From NCBI RefSeq assembly GCF_032854445.1, contig NC_088295.1, positions 69,099,058-69,163,057 on the forward strand: a stretch of 64,000 nucleotides of DNA. Direction: 5' to 3'. Below the pieces are notes generated by a model. The model was given only the letters and a program-made list of their open reading frames with translations, was not told the origin of the DNA and did no database searches. This DNA comes from Liolophura sinensis (taxonomy: Eukaryota; Mollusca; Polyplacophora; Chitonida; Chitonidae). Below, one piece after another: positions 37,301 through 43,743 of the stretch. The position numbers and the translations under genes are program-made. The number at the start of each line of letters is the position of its first letter. The first letter of the stretch is position 1.

Positions 37301-37968
37301 AGTTACCCACAGACTGATGTCTTTTAAAGTGGAAAATTGTGGAGAAAAGAGTCATGACTGACTTAATGTTGGTATGTACCTTCTGGAAGTTTGGATTATC
37401 TGGTTGAATGGGCCATGTGTCGCAGGTTATGATGTAATGTAACCCTGGTGTTATGGTTAATTCACTGGTATTATGCTTACAGGATGATGCCCCTGCGGAT
37501 GCCCCTTCAGATGCCCCTGCTCAGGGGGAGGCATCCACTGAACCCCCGGCAGAGAAGGCAGCTGAGGAGGAGATTGATATTGACCTAGAGGATCCAGAGA
37601 CCGAGAAAGCTGCACTAAAAATACAGGCAGGCTTTAGAGGGTACAAATCAAGGAAAGAGATAAAAAATGATGGAGATCAATCTGGCGAAAGCAAAGCAGG
37701 AGAAACTGAGGAGACGCCAGGTGAGGAGAAACCAACAGCAGCCACAGAGGAATCCAAGGCAGGAGGGGAGGAAATTGATATAGATTTGGAAGATCCTGAA
37801 GTGTCGGCTGCAGCCAGTAAAATACAAGCCACATTCAGGGGACATAAGACAAGAAAGGACTTAAAAAACTCTCCATCATATTCAGGAGAAAGTGGGGAGA
37901 AGCCAGAAGAAGATAAATCCAAAGAGGAACCATCAGAAAGTGGGCAAGATCCAGCTGCAGAGAGCTAG
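7171..37968 (+). CDS. SPA17: SPA17 (Sp17)-like multi-IQ gene, RIIa isoform (spliced, 15 coding exons)
   Basis: Hand-built model: 7171-7324, 22491-22561, 22888-22952, 24059-24173, 26714-26794, 27915-28592, 30086-30271, 31012-31167, 32016-32174, 32555-32710, 33972-34127, 34868-35026, 36029-36190, 36538-36738, 37483-37968. The sum is 2985 nt, giving 994 aa plus TAG; all joins have GT/AG ends and matching phase. Residues 1-51 are an RIIa docking domain of Sp17 type (start MAVPFSNTKLRVPKGF, then EGLAREILR and YFENLL). Exon 2 continues as in Sp17 with DPAVHGAKLEDRFYNN. Downstream are 16 complete IQ motifs of the form IQxxxRGxxxR; from memory, vertebrate Sp17 has one. Known for the family: RIIa domains dock amphipathic helices of AKAP or radial-spoke type partners in sperm tails and motile cilia, and IQ motifs bind calmodulin. 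Inferred: a ciliary or flagellar calmodulin scaffold. Family call is confident; exact exon usage needs RNA. Confidence 0.85.
8661..8909 (+). mobile_element. Full-length tRNA-derived SINE
   Basis: Head GGTTAGCGCGCTAGCGCAGT (A-box-like) and GAGATCAAGTCC (B-box-like), then the core CAACCTGCGGATGGTCGTGG and tail CACCAATCAAATAAATAAAT. Confidence 0.75.
10771..11122 (-). mobile_element. tRNA-derived SINE, reverse orientation
   Basis: On the minus strand it starts CCGGCCCGGATAGCACAGTT GGTAGAGCG (A box TAGCACAGTTGG) with B box GATCAATCC, and ends in CACTCACTCAC. The central block (TATGACGACGAAGGAATC on the plus strand) is one I remember as widespread in molluscs. Confidence 0.8.
15518..18461 (+). CDS. 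Exon 1b: myristoylation-type start plus 981-residue Ala/Lys/Glu/Ser repeat region
   Basis: Single 2944-nt open exon ending in the consensus donor TCTG|GTGAGT; the ORF would stop 6-8 nt further on at TGA 18467-18469. The product is almost free of aromatic and Cys residues and full of helix-forming segments such as EMSQKATEAKDAAAAQ and GSAVDSG, with GKE/GKEK between them. Four 62-aa (186-bp) units between about 16791 and 17534 are nearly identical; more diverged units lie on both sides. The pattern resembles LEA group 3-like or apolipophorin-like amphipathic helix repeats. That is compositional resemblance, not proof of homology. The donor and phase tie it to the SPA17-like gene rather than to an independent gene. 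A possible 5'-leader acceptor is TTATAG at 15485-15486. Confidence 0.8.
15518..37968 (+). CDS. SPA17: SPA17-like gene, alternative-first-exon isoform (predicted N-acylated, 1924 aa)
   Basis: Same gene with exon 1b (15518-18461, 2944 nt, phase 1) in place of exon 1a, joined to the 14 shared exons from 22491. The sum is 5775 nt, or 1924 aa plus stop. Exon 1b has a good start context (A at -3, G at +4). It begins MGCSFSAARQAKKEG, which fits the N-myristoylation rule (Gly2, Ser6), with Cys3 as a palmitoylation candidate and basic residues following. This form lacks the RIIa docking helices but keeps the Sp17 exon-2 segment and all IQ motifs. Inferred: membrane-tethered instead of AKAP-type docking. 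Alternative: exon 1b is internal, because an AG at 15493-15494 would also join exon 1a in frame. Confidence 0.65.
16605..17720 (+). repeat. 186-bp coding tandem repeat inside exon 1b
   Basis: The phrase GGCATGAGTGAAATGTC starts at about 16791, 16977, 17163 and 17349, with a diverged copy at 17535, all 186 bp apart. Units 3 and 4 are almost identical at DNA level, indicating recent duplication or gene conversion. The period is 62 codons, so copy number can vary without a frameshift. Confidence 0.9.
18462..22490 (+). other. Intron between exon 1b and exon 2
   Basis: No coding exon recognised; AT-rich, with poly(A) runs at about 18775 and 21336. Confidence 0.5.
22491..22561 (+). CDS. SPA17: Exon 2: Sp17 segment following the RIIa domain
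   Basis: 71 nt between TTTGCAG and GTTAGC. It accepts phase 1 and ends in phase 0, coding for (E)TGHDPAVHGAKLEDRFYNN followed by ESFK. The same block follows the RIIa domain in vertebrate Sp17 (D-P-A then G-x-K-x-EDRFYNN). It is in frame with both exon 1a and exon 1b. Confidence 0.88.
22888..22952 (+). CDS. SPA17: Exon 3: short Ser/Thr/Gln/Pro linker
   Basis: 65 nt between TTTTTAG and GTAAGT, phase 0 to 2. It codes for a polar linker (starts NLSSDTRQPTPPQ) with no recognisable domain. Confidence 0.75.
23388..23552 (+). mobile_element. Truncated, diverged SINE in an intron
   Basis: TGACTTCCTCTCCGGCCATA through CCATAATGCTGGGCTG, GAAATATTCTTGAGTATAGC and CACCAATCAAGTAAATAAAT. Confidence 0.65.
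24059..24173 (+). CDS. SPA17: Exon 4: acidic-IQ module
   Basis: 115 nt between CCTCCAG and GTAAGA, phase 2 to 0. Acidic lead EEEEIDIDLDDPEV, then IQ motif KIQAGFRGFKARK. This is the first of 11 PEP-19-like acidic-IQ modules in the main transcript. Confidence 0.88.
24174..25489 (+). other. Intron, nothing recognised
   Basis: No phase-compatible exon with coding character seen. Confidence 0.45.
25490..25843 (+). CDS. Possible alternative terminal exon with a degenerate acidic-IQ module
   Basis: After acceptor CTTCACAG the phase-0 frame runs 117 codons to TAA at 25841-25843. It holds an acidic Ser/Thr/Glu-rich stretch and then EDEIDLEDPEIVAATAKIQ followed by AAYMKRQLKK. That has the same layout as the other modules, but the IQ core has lost the RG pair. 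It joins exon 4 in frame. No in-phase donor links it to 26714, so it reads as an alternative 3' end giving a short RIIa or acylated product with one or two IQ motifs. A variant polyA signal ATTAAA lies at 26064-26069. Confidence 0.55.
   Translation, partial: GSEEECGKVTVDLDLTEQADLLSDPEAESEAHTNQTASPHCNIQAGKSQEAGSNVETVANNEGEATKPESSSGTDPPKGEEPNPEDEIDLEDPEIVAATAKIQAAYMKRQLKKPSKK
26714..26794 (+). CDS. SPA17: Exon 5: single IQ motif
   Basis: 81 nt, phase 0 to 0, between TTATTCAG and GTAACC. It codes for a basic IQ motif, TIQAGIRGHLARRKL, with no acidic lead, and is compatible with exon 4 upstream. Confidence 0.8.
26795..27914 (+). other. Intron between exons 5 and 6
   Basis: T-rich with no exon recognised; open stretches here are Phe/Tyr/Ser-rich and unlike coding sequence. 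Confidence 0.5.
27915..28592 (+). CDS. SPA17: Exon 6: four basic IQ motifs
   Basis: 678 nt (226 codons), phase 0 to 0, between GCTACAG and GTATTC. Four IQ motifs: KIQALVRGHKARREV, KIQALVRGHKARRRV, KIQAWVRGHQTRKDI and KIQAIVRGRKARKDV. A His/Asn/Gln-rich linker separates the second and third. These modules lack the DIDL acidic lead, so they differ in type from the flanking ones. Confidence 0.85.
28593..30085 (+). other. Intron between exons 6 and 7
   Basis: Nothing recognised. Confidence 0.5.
30086..30271 (+). CDS. SPA17: Exon 7: acidic-IQ module
   Basis: 186 nt, phase 0 to 0, between TTCATAG and GTTTGT. A charged linker is followed by ADIDLDDPELSKAATKIQ and AGFRGHAARK. Confidence 0.85.
31012..31167 (+). 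CDS. SPA17: Exon 8: acidic-IQ module, copy 1 of the six-exon tandem array
   Basis: 156 nt, phase 0 to 0, between TACTAATTGTTAG and GTGTGT. Starts VEKKSEGEVK, acidic core EEEIDIDLNDPEV, IQ core KIQASFRGHKARQEI. Confidence 0.9.
32016..32174 (+). CDS. SPA17: Exon 9: acidic-IQ module, array copy 2
   Basis: 159 nt, phase 0 to 0. Nearly identical to exon 8, with the same acceptor context TACTAATTGTTAG and donor GTGTGT; IQ core KIQASFRGHKVRQEI. Confidence 0.9.
32372..32459. mobile_element. Decayed copy of the intronic MITE
   Basis: Ends CAGGGTCTGATTTTGCAAAA and (reverse complement) CAGGGTAGAATTCTCAAAAT form an imperfect palindrome. The flanks align with those of the 33711 element. Confidence 0.4.
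32555..32710 (+). CDS. SPA17: Exon 10: acidic-IQ module, array copy 3
   Basis: 156 nt, phase 0 to 0. Nearly identical to exon 8; acceptor TACTAATTGTTAG, donor GTGTGT. Confidence 0.9.
33239..33252 (+). promoter_or_regulatory. Perfect X-box (RFX site) in an intron
   Basis: GTTACCATGGCAAC matches the full X-box consensus, in the intron between exons 10 and 11. It is palindromic apart from the central bases, and a GGTTGCCAT half-site lies just upstream. Confidence 0.5.
33711..33872. mobile_element. MITE-like element with about 38-bp terminal inverted repeats
   Basis: Left end AGGCCCAATTTCACAAAG...TTTGAGCAAG pairs with the right end read in reverse as GGGCCCGATTTCTCAA...TTTGAGCAAG. No coding capacity. 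A decayed related copy lies at 32372-32459 in the paralogous intron. Confidence 0.6.
33972..34127 (+). CDS. SPA17: Exon 11: acidic-IQ module, array copy 4
   Basis: 156 nt, phase 0 to 0. The most diverged of the central copies: starts VEKKPEGEIKQDES, with DPDVSQAATKIQ in the core. Acceptor ACCAATTGTTAG, donor GTGTGT. Confidence 0.9.
34868..35026 (+). CDS. SPA17: Exon 12: acidic-IQ module, array copy 5
   Basis: 159 nt, phase 0 to 0; acceptor TACTAATTGTTAG, donor GTGTGT. EEEID has become EAEID; the IQ core is intact. Confidence 0.9.
35271..35284 (+). promoter_or_regulatory. Near-perfect X-box in a duplicated intron
   Basis: GTTTCCATGGCAAC, one mismatch to consensus, in the intron between exons 12 and 13. 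Flanks (CAACA then AGCTG, later AATCTGCC) resemble those of the 33239 site, so the two look paralogous. Confidence 0.4.
36029..36190 (+). CDS. SPA17: Exon 13: acidic-IQ module, array copy 6
   Basis: 162 nt, phase 0 to 0. Same module (starts VVGENSEGEVK), but the acceptor context differs (TTCATTTAG), so the shared upstream intron flank has been lost. Donor GTGTGT. Confidence 0.88.
36538..36738 (+). CDS. SPA17: Exon 14: acidic-IQ module
   Basis: 201 nt, phase 0 to 0. Acidic core EEEVDIDLNDPEV, IQ core RIQANFKGFKTRK (RG replaced by KG). Donor AAG|GTTGGT keeps phase 0 for exon 15; a nearby GTGAGA would break the frame. Confidence 0.82.
36739..37482 (+). other. Intron between exons 14 and 15
   Basis: Contains one copy (about 36833-36910) of an interspersed repeat also found at 44460-44620 and 55430-55570. 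Confidence 0.5.
37483..37968 (+). CDS. SPA17: Exon 15: last coding exon, two acidic-IQ modules and stop
   Basis: Acceptor CTTACAG, phase 0; 161 codons plus TAG at 37966-37968. It starts with an Ala/Pro/Asp repeat, then EEIDIDLEDPETEKAALKIQ, close to the PEP-19/PCP4 core, then a second module EEIDIDLEDPEVSAAASKIQ. The tail is acidic and ends DPAAES. Confidence 0.9.
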   Translation, partial: DDAPADAPSDAPAQGEASTEPPAEKAAEEEIDIDLEDPETEKAALKIQAGFRGYKSRKEIKNDGDQSGESKAGETEETPGEEKPTAATEESKAGGEEIDIDLEDPEVSAAASKIQATFRGHKTRKDLKNSPSYSGESGEKPEEDKSKEEPSESGQDPAAES

Positions 37969-38843
37969 GGCAAATGACTGGTGTTGGTAGGGATACAATG
38001 AACTTTGTACTGGACAGTGATGATGGCAAATTACTCTGTGCGCACCGTAAGGATTAGTAATATTCTGTGGAACATTCACTGTGGTCATCTTCAAACTAGC
38101 TGGGGAGTCAATAGAAAGAACAGTTGGCTTAGCCCTGGCCTACCCATTGTTGTGATACTTGTGTGATGTATTAGCACTAAAAGTTTTGTACTCGATTTCT
38201 AATAGGCTTTGCAGAAATCACATCAGCTCAATTCATTTCTGCTCTGAAGGGAGTGACATACATTTTTCTTGAAATGTATTGCCAGGATGATCAACCCTAT
38301 TTATATGATGAAAGAGACTCTGGTGTACTATATGTTTGTGGGCTTCCTCCTTCCTTCCTAATAATGTAGAGAACTCTTGAAGCTTCTGACCATTCTTGTA
38401 CTTAGTGTGTCTTTGTTAATTACATCACCCTTAAGCTTACACTCCAGTTGTGAATGAAGATTGTATTAGATTTAATGAGCAAAACAAAACAAATATACTC
38501 TGGTGTTGAAAGTTGCAGACTCCCAGATTGACATGTTCATATTTTTCTCTTTACTGCACTTCATTATCAAGTGGCTGTGTGCTTCAGTCTTAAGTTTTAA
38601 GACTAATTTTCATTAAATTTGTGTAAACTAGTAAGAAAAAAAAATGCATTGTGTGATATGCATTTTCGTATGTATGCATGCTCATAAGTGAGAACTGCTA
38701 AGTTCCTTCAATTAACGTTTTGTTTTCTGTATTTCGATTTCCCTGGGTATGTAGTTCACATGATAAAAAGCACATATTCATAGTAATTCTACAAGTTAAA
38801 TCATTTATACACATGATTCATATCTTTTATTAATATTAGGCAT

Positions 38844-38849
38844 AATAAA
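38844..38849 (+). terminator. Candidate polyadenylation signal (proximal)
   Basis: AATAAA about 880 nt after the stop codon. Confidence 0.4.
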
Positions 38850-39140
38850 AGTTAATTCAGTCAATTTTAAAACAGGTCACTCCAAAATTTTGTAACTTTT
38901 TTGGAAAACACTTTGGACATTACACTATTTGGAAATGTCTTTAATATTTACTTGTACTGGTACTTGGACATTTTACATTTTTATTGTGCCTTGTAAGTAA
39001 GGTTAGTGTTGTAGTTAAGTTCTTTACATTATGTTTCTTATTTTGTATCGGGTCACATGCTCTTTATAGCAGAAATCTTTGAGCTTGAGAGTTGTCTTTT
39101 CAAATCTGCCAGCACTTTTGGGGTCACAAGATTAATTTCT

Positions 39141-39146
39141 AATAAA
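39141..39146 (+). terminator. Candidate polyadenylation signal (distal)
   Basis: AATAAA followed within 30 nt by TGTGATCTG and TTTGTTTTGAG, a GT-rich downstream element. Confidence 0.5.
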
Positions 39147-39169
39147 AAGGTGTGATCTGTATTGATTTG

Positions 39170-41500
39170 TTTTGAGTTCTATTGTTTTACTCCTTGACAT
39201 ACCTCTTGGAACATGCCTCTTTCACATGTCAATGCTAAAGAACAATCAAGATTTAATCAGATATTATTGTATAGACCACTGACAACCCAGCCTGAAAGAC
39301 TTTTTAATTTTATTTATAAATTTGGTTTCAGTCACTTCAGTGGTATATCGTCTGATGATCATTTAAGTTTTTATTTCATGTTGAGTTTAAGGCACATTTT
39401 TTCCCAGCTGATGAGTGAAAAAACATCTGTTAAGGCTGTGGTCTACTGTACACAGAACCAGGTATGGTTTATTTGTAGCCTGCTGTTAGATTAACAATTT
39501 ATTTTAGGACAGCTCCTATATACTGAAAACTGAAGTCTGGTATCTGTACAAGGTATTAATCTTCAGACAGTTTTTACTAATTTGCCCATAAAGTGTCTCA
39601 CCAGAGACATTATATCCCAGGGAAAGCCAATTTTCGAGATGTCCTTGCTTTGATTGTTCTTATGTCCCTTGTGGGACCATTCAGGTTGTCAGGCGTTGTT
39701 CTTTGGAGGTCACTCTGCAGGTAAAAAATTCTGTGGATCACCTGTGAGACTTTGTCAGTTACTTGCCAGTGTTTGTTCAGGCTCATAGTGTGCATATCTA
39801 TGTGTCAAATATGGGAAAGTTTATCAGTAACATGTTGAAGGTTGGGTGTTTACCCTGGGCATTGCAACCATAAAACTGACTACTGAAATATTGTATAACT
39901 GAACAACTTTTGCGTATGGCAGTAGCAACAATCGGGTAAATAAATCTATCTATCTATGGTTTACCTGGACCTTTATAGGCTAAGGGAGACCTGTTCAAAC
40001 ATTGTTGATTCTCAGAGCAAAGAATCAGTCCTCCTATTTTATCATCTGATAAGCTGACTCAGGTAAGGTTACAGTAGCCAGTTGAGGCATTTGTAAATAC
40101 AACTTAAGTGTAGAACGTCGTAGCGAATTGCCTTGTTACTTTAATAGCATGAATGACAGATTCAGGAAGTGGCCCTTGATACCCTACTTCAACTCAGACT
40201 GTTGTAATAGGCCATTTCCTCATGTTGATATATGCATGTATAAATTTCCTCCAAGCTCTCATACCCTTGAGATAAATTCACAAAACTCTCTTGCCCCACA
40301 TTTGCCAGGGCTTGAAATATTGAGACAAAATGAGCAGAAACTTCAGTCAGATCATATCAAATACAGTTTTTGTGCATTTAAAGTTAGCTCCTCCAAAAGG
40401 TCCACCAGAAAAACATTTCTTCAGATAAAATTTAAATCTGCATTCACAATGTAAAGTGTGAAACAAATGGCCATGAAAAGCAAATGTAATTTCTCTTTTT
40501 CTAAATGATGTCACAGATGATTAGGGTCTTGAATCTATATTGGCAATTGATTGTGACATGACAAAAGACTGTGAAAAGTAAAAGTCGTTTTTGATTTTCA
40601 ATAGACATGACTTTCCAACAAGATGAATAGAGAGATTATATCCCATTTAAATGTGCAACGTTTATGCACAGGTCCTGCTGTGTTTTTTTACTTGATCAAA
40701 GGATTTCCAAAATTAATACGCACACAAAACGAAATGGAGGAAGGTATTGCATGAACCCTAAGTGTAACAGACAGACCCAAGTTGATATCACTTGCATTTC
40801 ATGAAAGTGTGGGTTAAAGAAAGAGGCTGTTACATATTCAACAGCTTTGGCACGTGATTTTGTAATCTCAGTGTGCATTAGCAATTAGTTTACAGGTGTA
40901 CAACATGTGTACATGCCTACTCAAGTGCTAACTGCTAATCGTTAGGCCTACCTTGAGGCTTGATGGCTACCTGCTTGCAGAAATGATTTAACTAACCCAA
41001 GTCATTACAAGAGTATATTACCATACTGTATTAGTGATGAGTAAGTTGTGTGTCTCAGCTTTCAAACACCCCAGTTACATCTGTATCTGTATACATGAAC
41101 ACCGCAGGACGTATGTTATCAGACCTGTTGAGTCTTGCTCCACTGCCAGCCAAGGTTTATTAGCTGCTGAACCCTTTTATCTGTGAAAACTACTGCATTA
41201 TTTATCACTATCAGCAAGAGATGTAAATGTACACACCTCATCTTACACTAAGCTAACATGTCACTTAACATGTACATAAGAACATAAATGTGTATCTCAA
41301 GAAAGCGAAAGGAAATTCCAGAATTTTCATGATCAACAGAAATATTTATTACCATACTACATGTTTATTAAATAAACATATACATATCAGAATGTAACAA
41401 AAATATATATGTATTTCTTAAAAATCACAGAATTTTCTCAACATACTCATCAATTGTTATGTTGACAGTTCTACACAGATTTCTCAATACATGTATATAA
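39170..41500. other. Intergenic region between the convergent genes
   Basis: No coding or RNA gene recognised. A short (ATCT)n run lies near 39945. Confidence 0.5.
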
Positions 41501-41526
41501 GCATTAACAACAGAATATGGCTGAAT

Positions 41527-41769
41527 ATTTATTTATTTATTTTATTTGATTGGTGTTTTATGCCGTACTCAAGAATATTTCACTTATACGACAGCGACCA
41601 GCATTATGGTGGGAGGAAACCGGGCAGAGCCCGGGGGAAACCCACGACCATCCGCAGGTTGCTGGCAGATCTTCCCACTTACGGCCGGAGAGGAAGCCAG
41701 CATGAGCTGGACTTGAACTCACAGCGACCGCATTGGTGAGAGGCTTCTGGGTCATTACGCTCGATTCAC
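41527..41769 (-). mobile_element. Full-length SINE, reverse orientation
   Basis: Reverse complement of the family at 8661: starts with the ATTTATTTATTTATTTTATT tail, core CCACGACCATCCGCAGGTTG, head TCACAGCGACCGCATTGGTG. Confidence 0.8.
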
Positions 41770-41859
41770 AGATGAGAAATACTTCCACATTTTGCATTAA
41801 AAAAAAAAAAAATGACCCATTCAGCTAAGCTGGCTCAAATACTTGGTAATGGAATGTTG

Positions 41860-42860
41860 AATTTTATTCAACGGTATTAATACTGACAAAAAAAGTTTGT
41901 AAGACACAATGCCATGCATAGAAAGTCACTTTTATCTGAAGTACATGTAGGGCTAGGAAATAAATATCCCACAGACACAAAACATTCAGAGATCGCTCCT
42001 CCTTACTCTTGAGCAACACATCAGTTTACTATCACATGTTTCCCTATCACAGTGTTTCCCTATCACAGTGTTTCGTTTATATTTATAAGCATAAAGCTAT
42101 AGTCCACAATCTCATTAATAACAAGAACATCCCATAGCATAATGATAGGCACTTTAATGGGAATATTAAGACTTGAAATATCACAGCTATAACTTTTTAG
42201 TTCATTTGTGCCCTCAAGTATAAGTAATGTGCACACTACACATGCACAACCAACTGTTACATCTAACATATTGCTGGTCAAGAATACCTAAAATGTAAGT
42301 CACAAAACTTCCAGCGTACATGGCCAGATTTATCTTACAGCTAGTATGTATGTATGTATGTAAATCTTGTGTACATATCCAGAAAACAAACATACAAAAT
42401 TACTTTTATGCAAAATAAGTTTTATCCTTCAACAAAAAACATCTGCCAGGAAAAAATATGCAATCACTATTCGCTAAATAACCAAGGATGTAGGATGTAG
42501 TAGTTAACCAATATTTTAAACACATCCACACAGTTTACTATCATTACAATAAAAAATGGCCATAAAAATCACCATCACTCAGTCTGCATGTCCAGAGGAG
42601 TCCTTCAGGTTATAAATGCTTTCACTAATATCACAGATGAAAGTTCACGCCAGCATATCCAACATTACCTTCTGCAAAAATGCCAACATCAAAATCAACC
42701 AATCTGAGAGAGTACTTTTTAGGCAGGAAATTATTAAATGGTATTAACACTGTCAAAAAAGTCCATAGGACAAAGCCCCGTGCTTAGAATATCACCTTTC
42801 CCTTAGGTAGGGCATGGAAATAAATACCTCACAAACATGAAACATCTAGAGATCACTCTC
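41860..42860. repeat. Diverged direct duplication, offset about 865 bp
   Basis: 41862-42005 and 42728-42865 share GGTATTAA-ACTG-CAAAAAA, AAGACA/GGACAAAGCC, GGAAATAAATA-C and ACATCTAGAGATC-type blocks in order. Confidence 0.6.
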
Positions 42861-43029
42861 ACAAGTTAATTTCTCATGCAGCATCTTGAAAATTAACTAA
42901 AAATGAAACAGAACTCTCAAACTAAAACACAAACATAACAAAAGTAGTGTTTCAAGAGAATGATATATTTGGACACAACAAAGAACAAATTAAAGTCTAA
43001 AATGTAATTCTGTAATTTAATTTGCCATT

Positions 43030-43300
43030 ACTGTAATTCTTCAACCATTTTGCGTGTTTGCAAGGTGTTTATTCAAGCATATTCTGAAGGCATTATTCTG
43101 TGTTGACTGAAAACATTATACTTTTGGTGAAACCCAGAAAGTAGTCAACTCAACAAAATTAATTTTGTCTCCATAATCAAATTAAAAATGTGCACAAATT
43201 GCATTGATAGCTGCTGTTTCACATGCGAAAAGGTTGAGGAATTACACAAATTGCATTGATAGCTGCTGTTTCACATGCCAAAAGGTTGAGGAATTACAGT
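43030..43300. mobile_element. MITE with ACTGTAATTC termini
   Basis: Left end ACTGTAATTCTTCAACCATT TTGCGTGT; right end in reverse ACTGTAATTCCTCAACCTTT TGGCATGTG. The right subterminal 50 bp is duplicated in tandem (about 43198-43297). Related copy at 57637-57849. Confidence 0.7.
43068..43073 (-). terminator. Candidate polyA signal inside a MITE
   Basis: AATAAA on the minus strand about 595 bases after the EF-hand gene stop, within the inverted-repeat element at 43030-43300. Confidence 0.3.
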
Positions 43301-43665
43301 ACATCATCTATGTTTACTGGTTGTCTTATCTGTACTACCATAAGCTAATTGCAGACCAGCACAAGAGCCATACTCTACCATCTTGCCACTAGATCTTCAT
43401 ATCCACACTGATACAATACACATGAGTCCATCGCTTCTTCCTCTCCCCCGTTTTACTGAAATGGATCCAGTCACTAGGCACCCGCTACTTGGCACTGTGC
43501 AGTGAGATTCCAATCAGACACCACTTTAATCAGACGCCACTTTGGTCGTCTCTTGCTTGAATGGTTACTGGATGTTATTAGGCTGAGGTCTGTCAGACAC
43601 CTGATCCAATGATCAGCCTGTGTTATGTCAGTGTAGGGTATCCTTAACCCTTCACCCCTGTCCCT

Positions 43666-43743
43666 TTACACAGTTGTTGAAAGGCTGATGAAATATGGGA
43701 TAAGACTGAGAAACTCCACCTTACTGAGTCTTTCCTCCTCCAC
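43666..43743 (-). CDS. EF-hand gene last coding exon
   Basis: 26 codons including TAA (43666-43668), after acceptor TTTTAG, phase 0; VEEERLSKVEFLSLIPYFIS. Completes the second helix expected after the previous exon. Confidence 0.7.
   Translation of the reverse strand: MEEERLSKVEFLSLIPYFISLSTTV

Larger units (their letters stand above)
37969..39165 (+). other. 3' UTR of the SPA17-like gene (inferred)
   Basis: No coding signal. Consensus AATAAA hexamers are at 38844-38849 and 39141-39146. The second is followed by a GT-rich stretch, as expected for cleavage, so the UTR is likely 0.9-1.2 kb. Confidence 0.5.

Noticed and set aside
39213..39494. 93-aa plus-strand ORF downstream of the SPA17-like gene
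   Set aside because: No family features, no conserved-looking motif; lies past the polyA signal in intergenic sequence.
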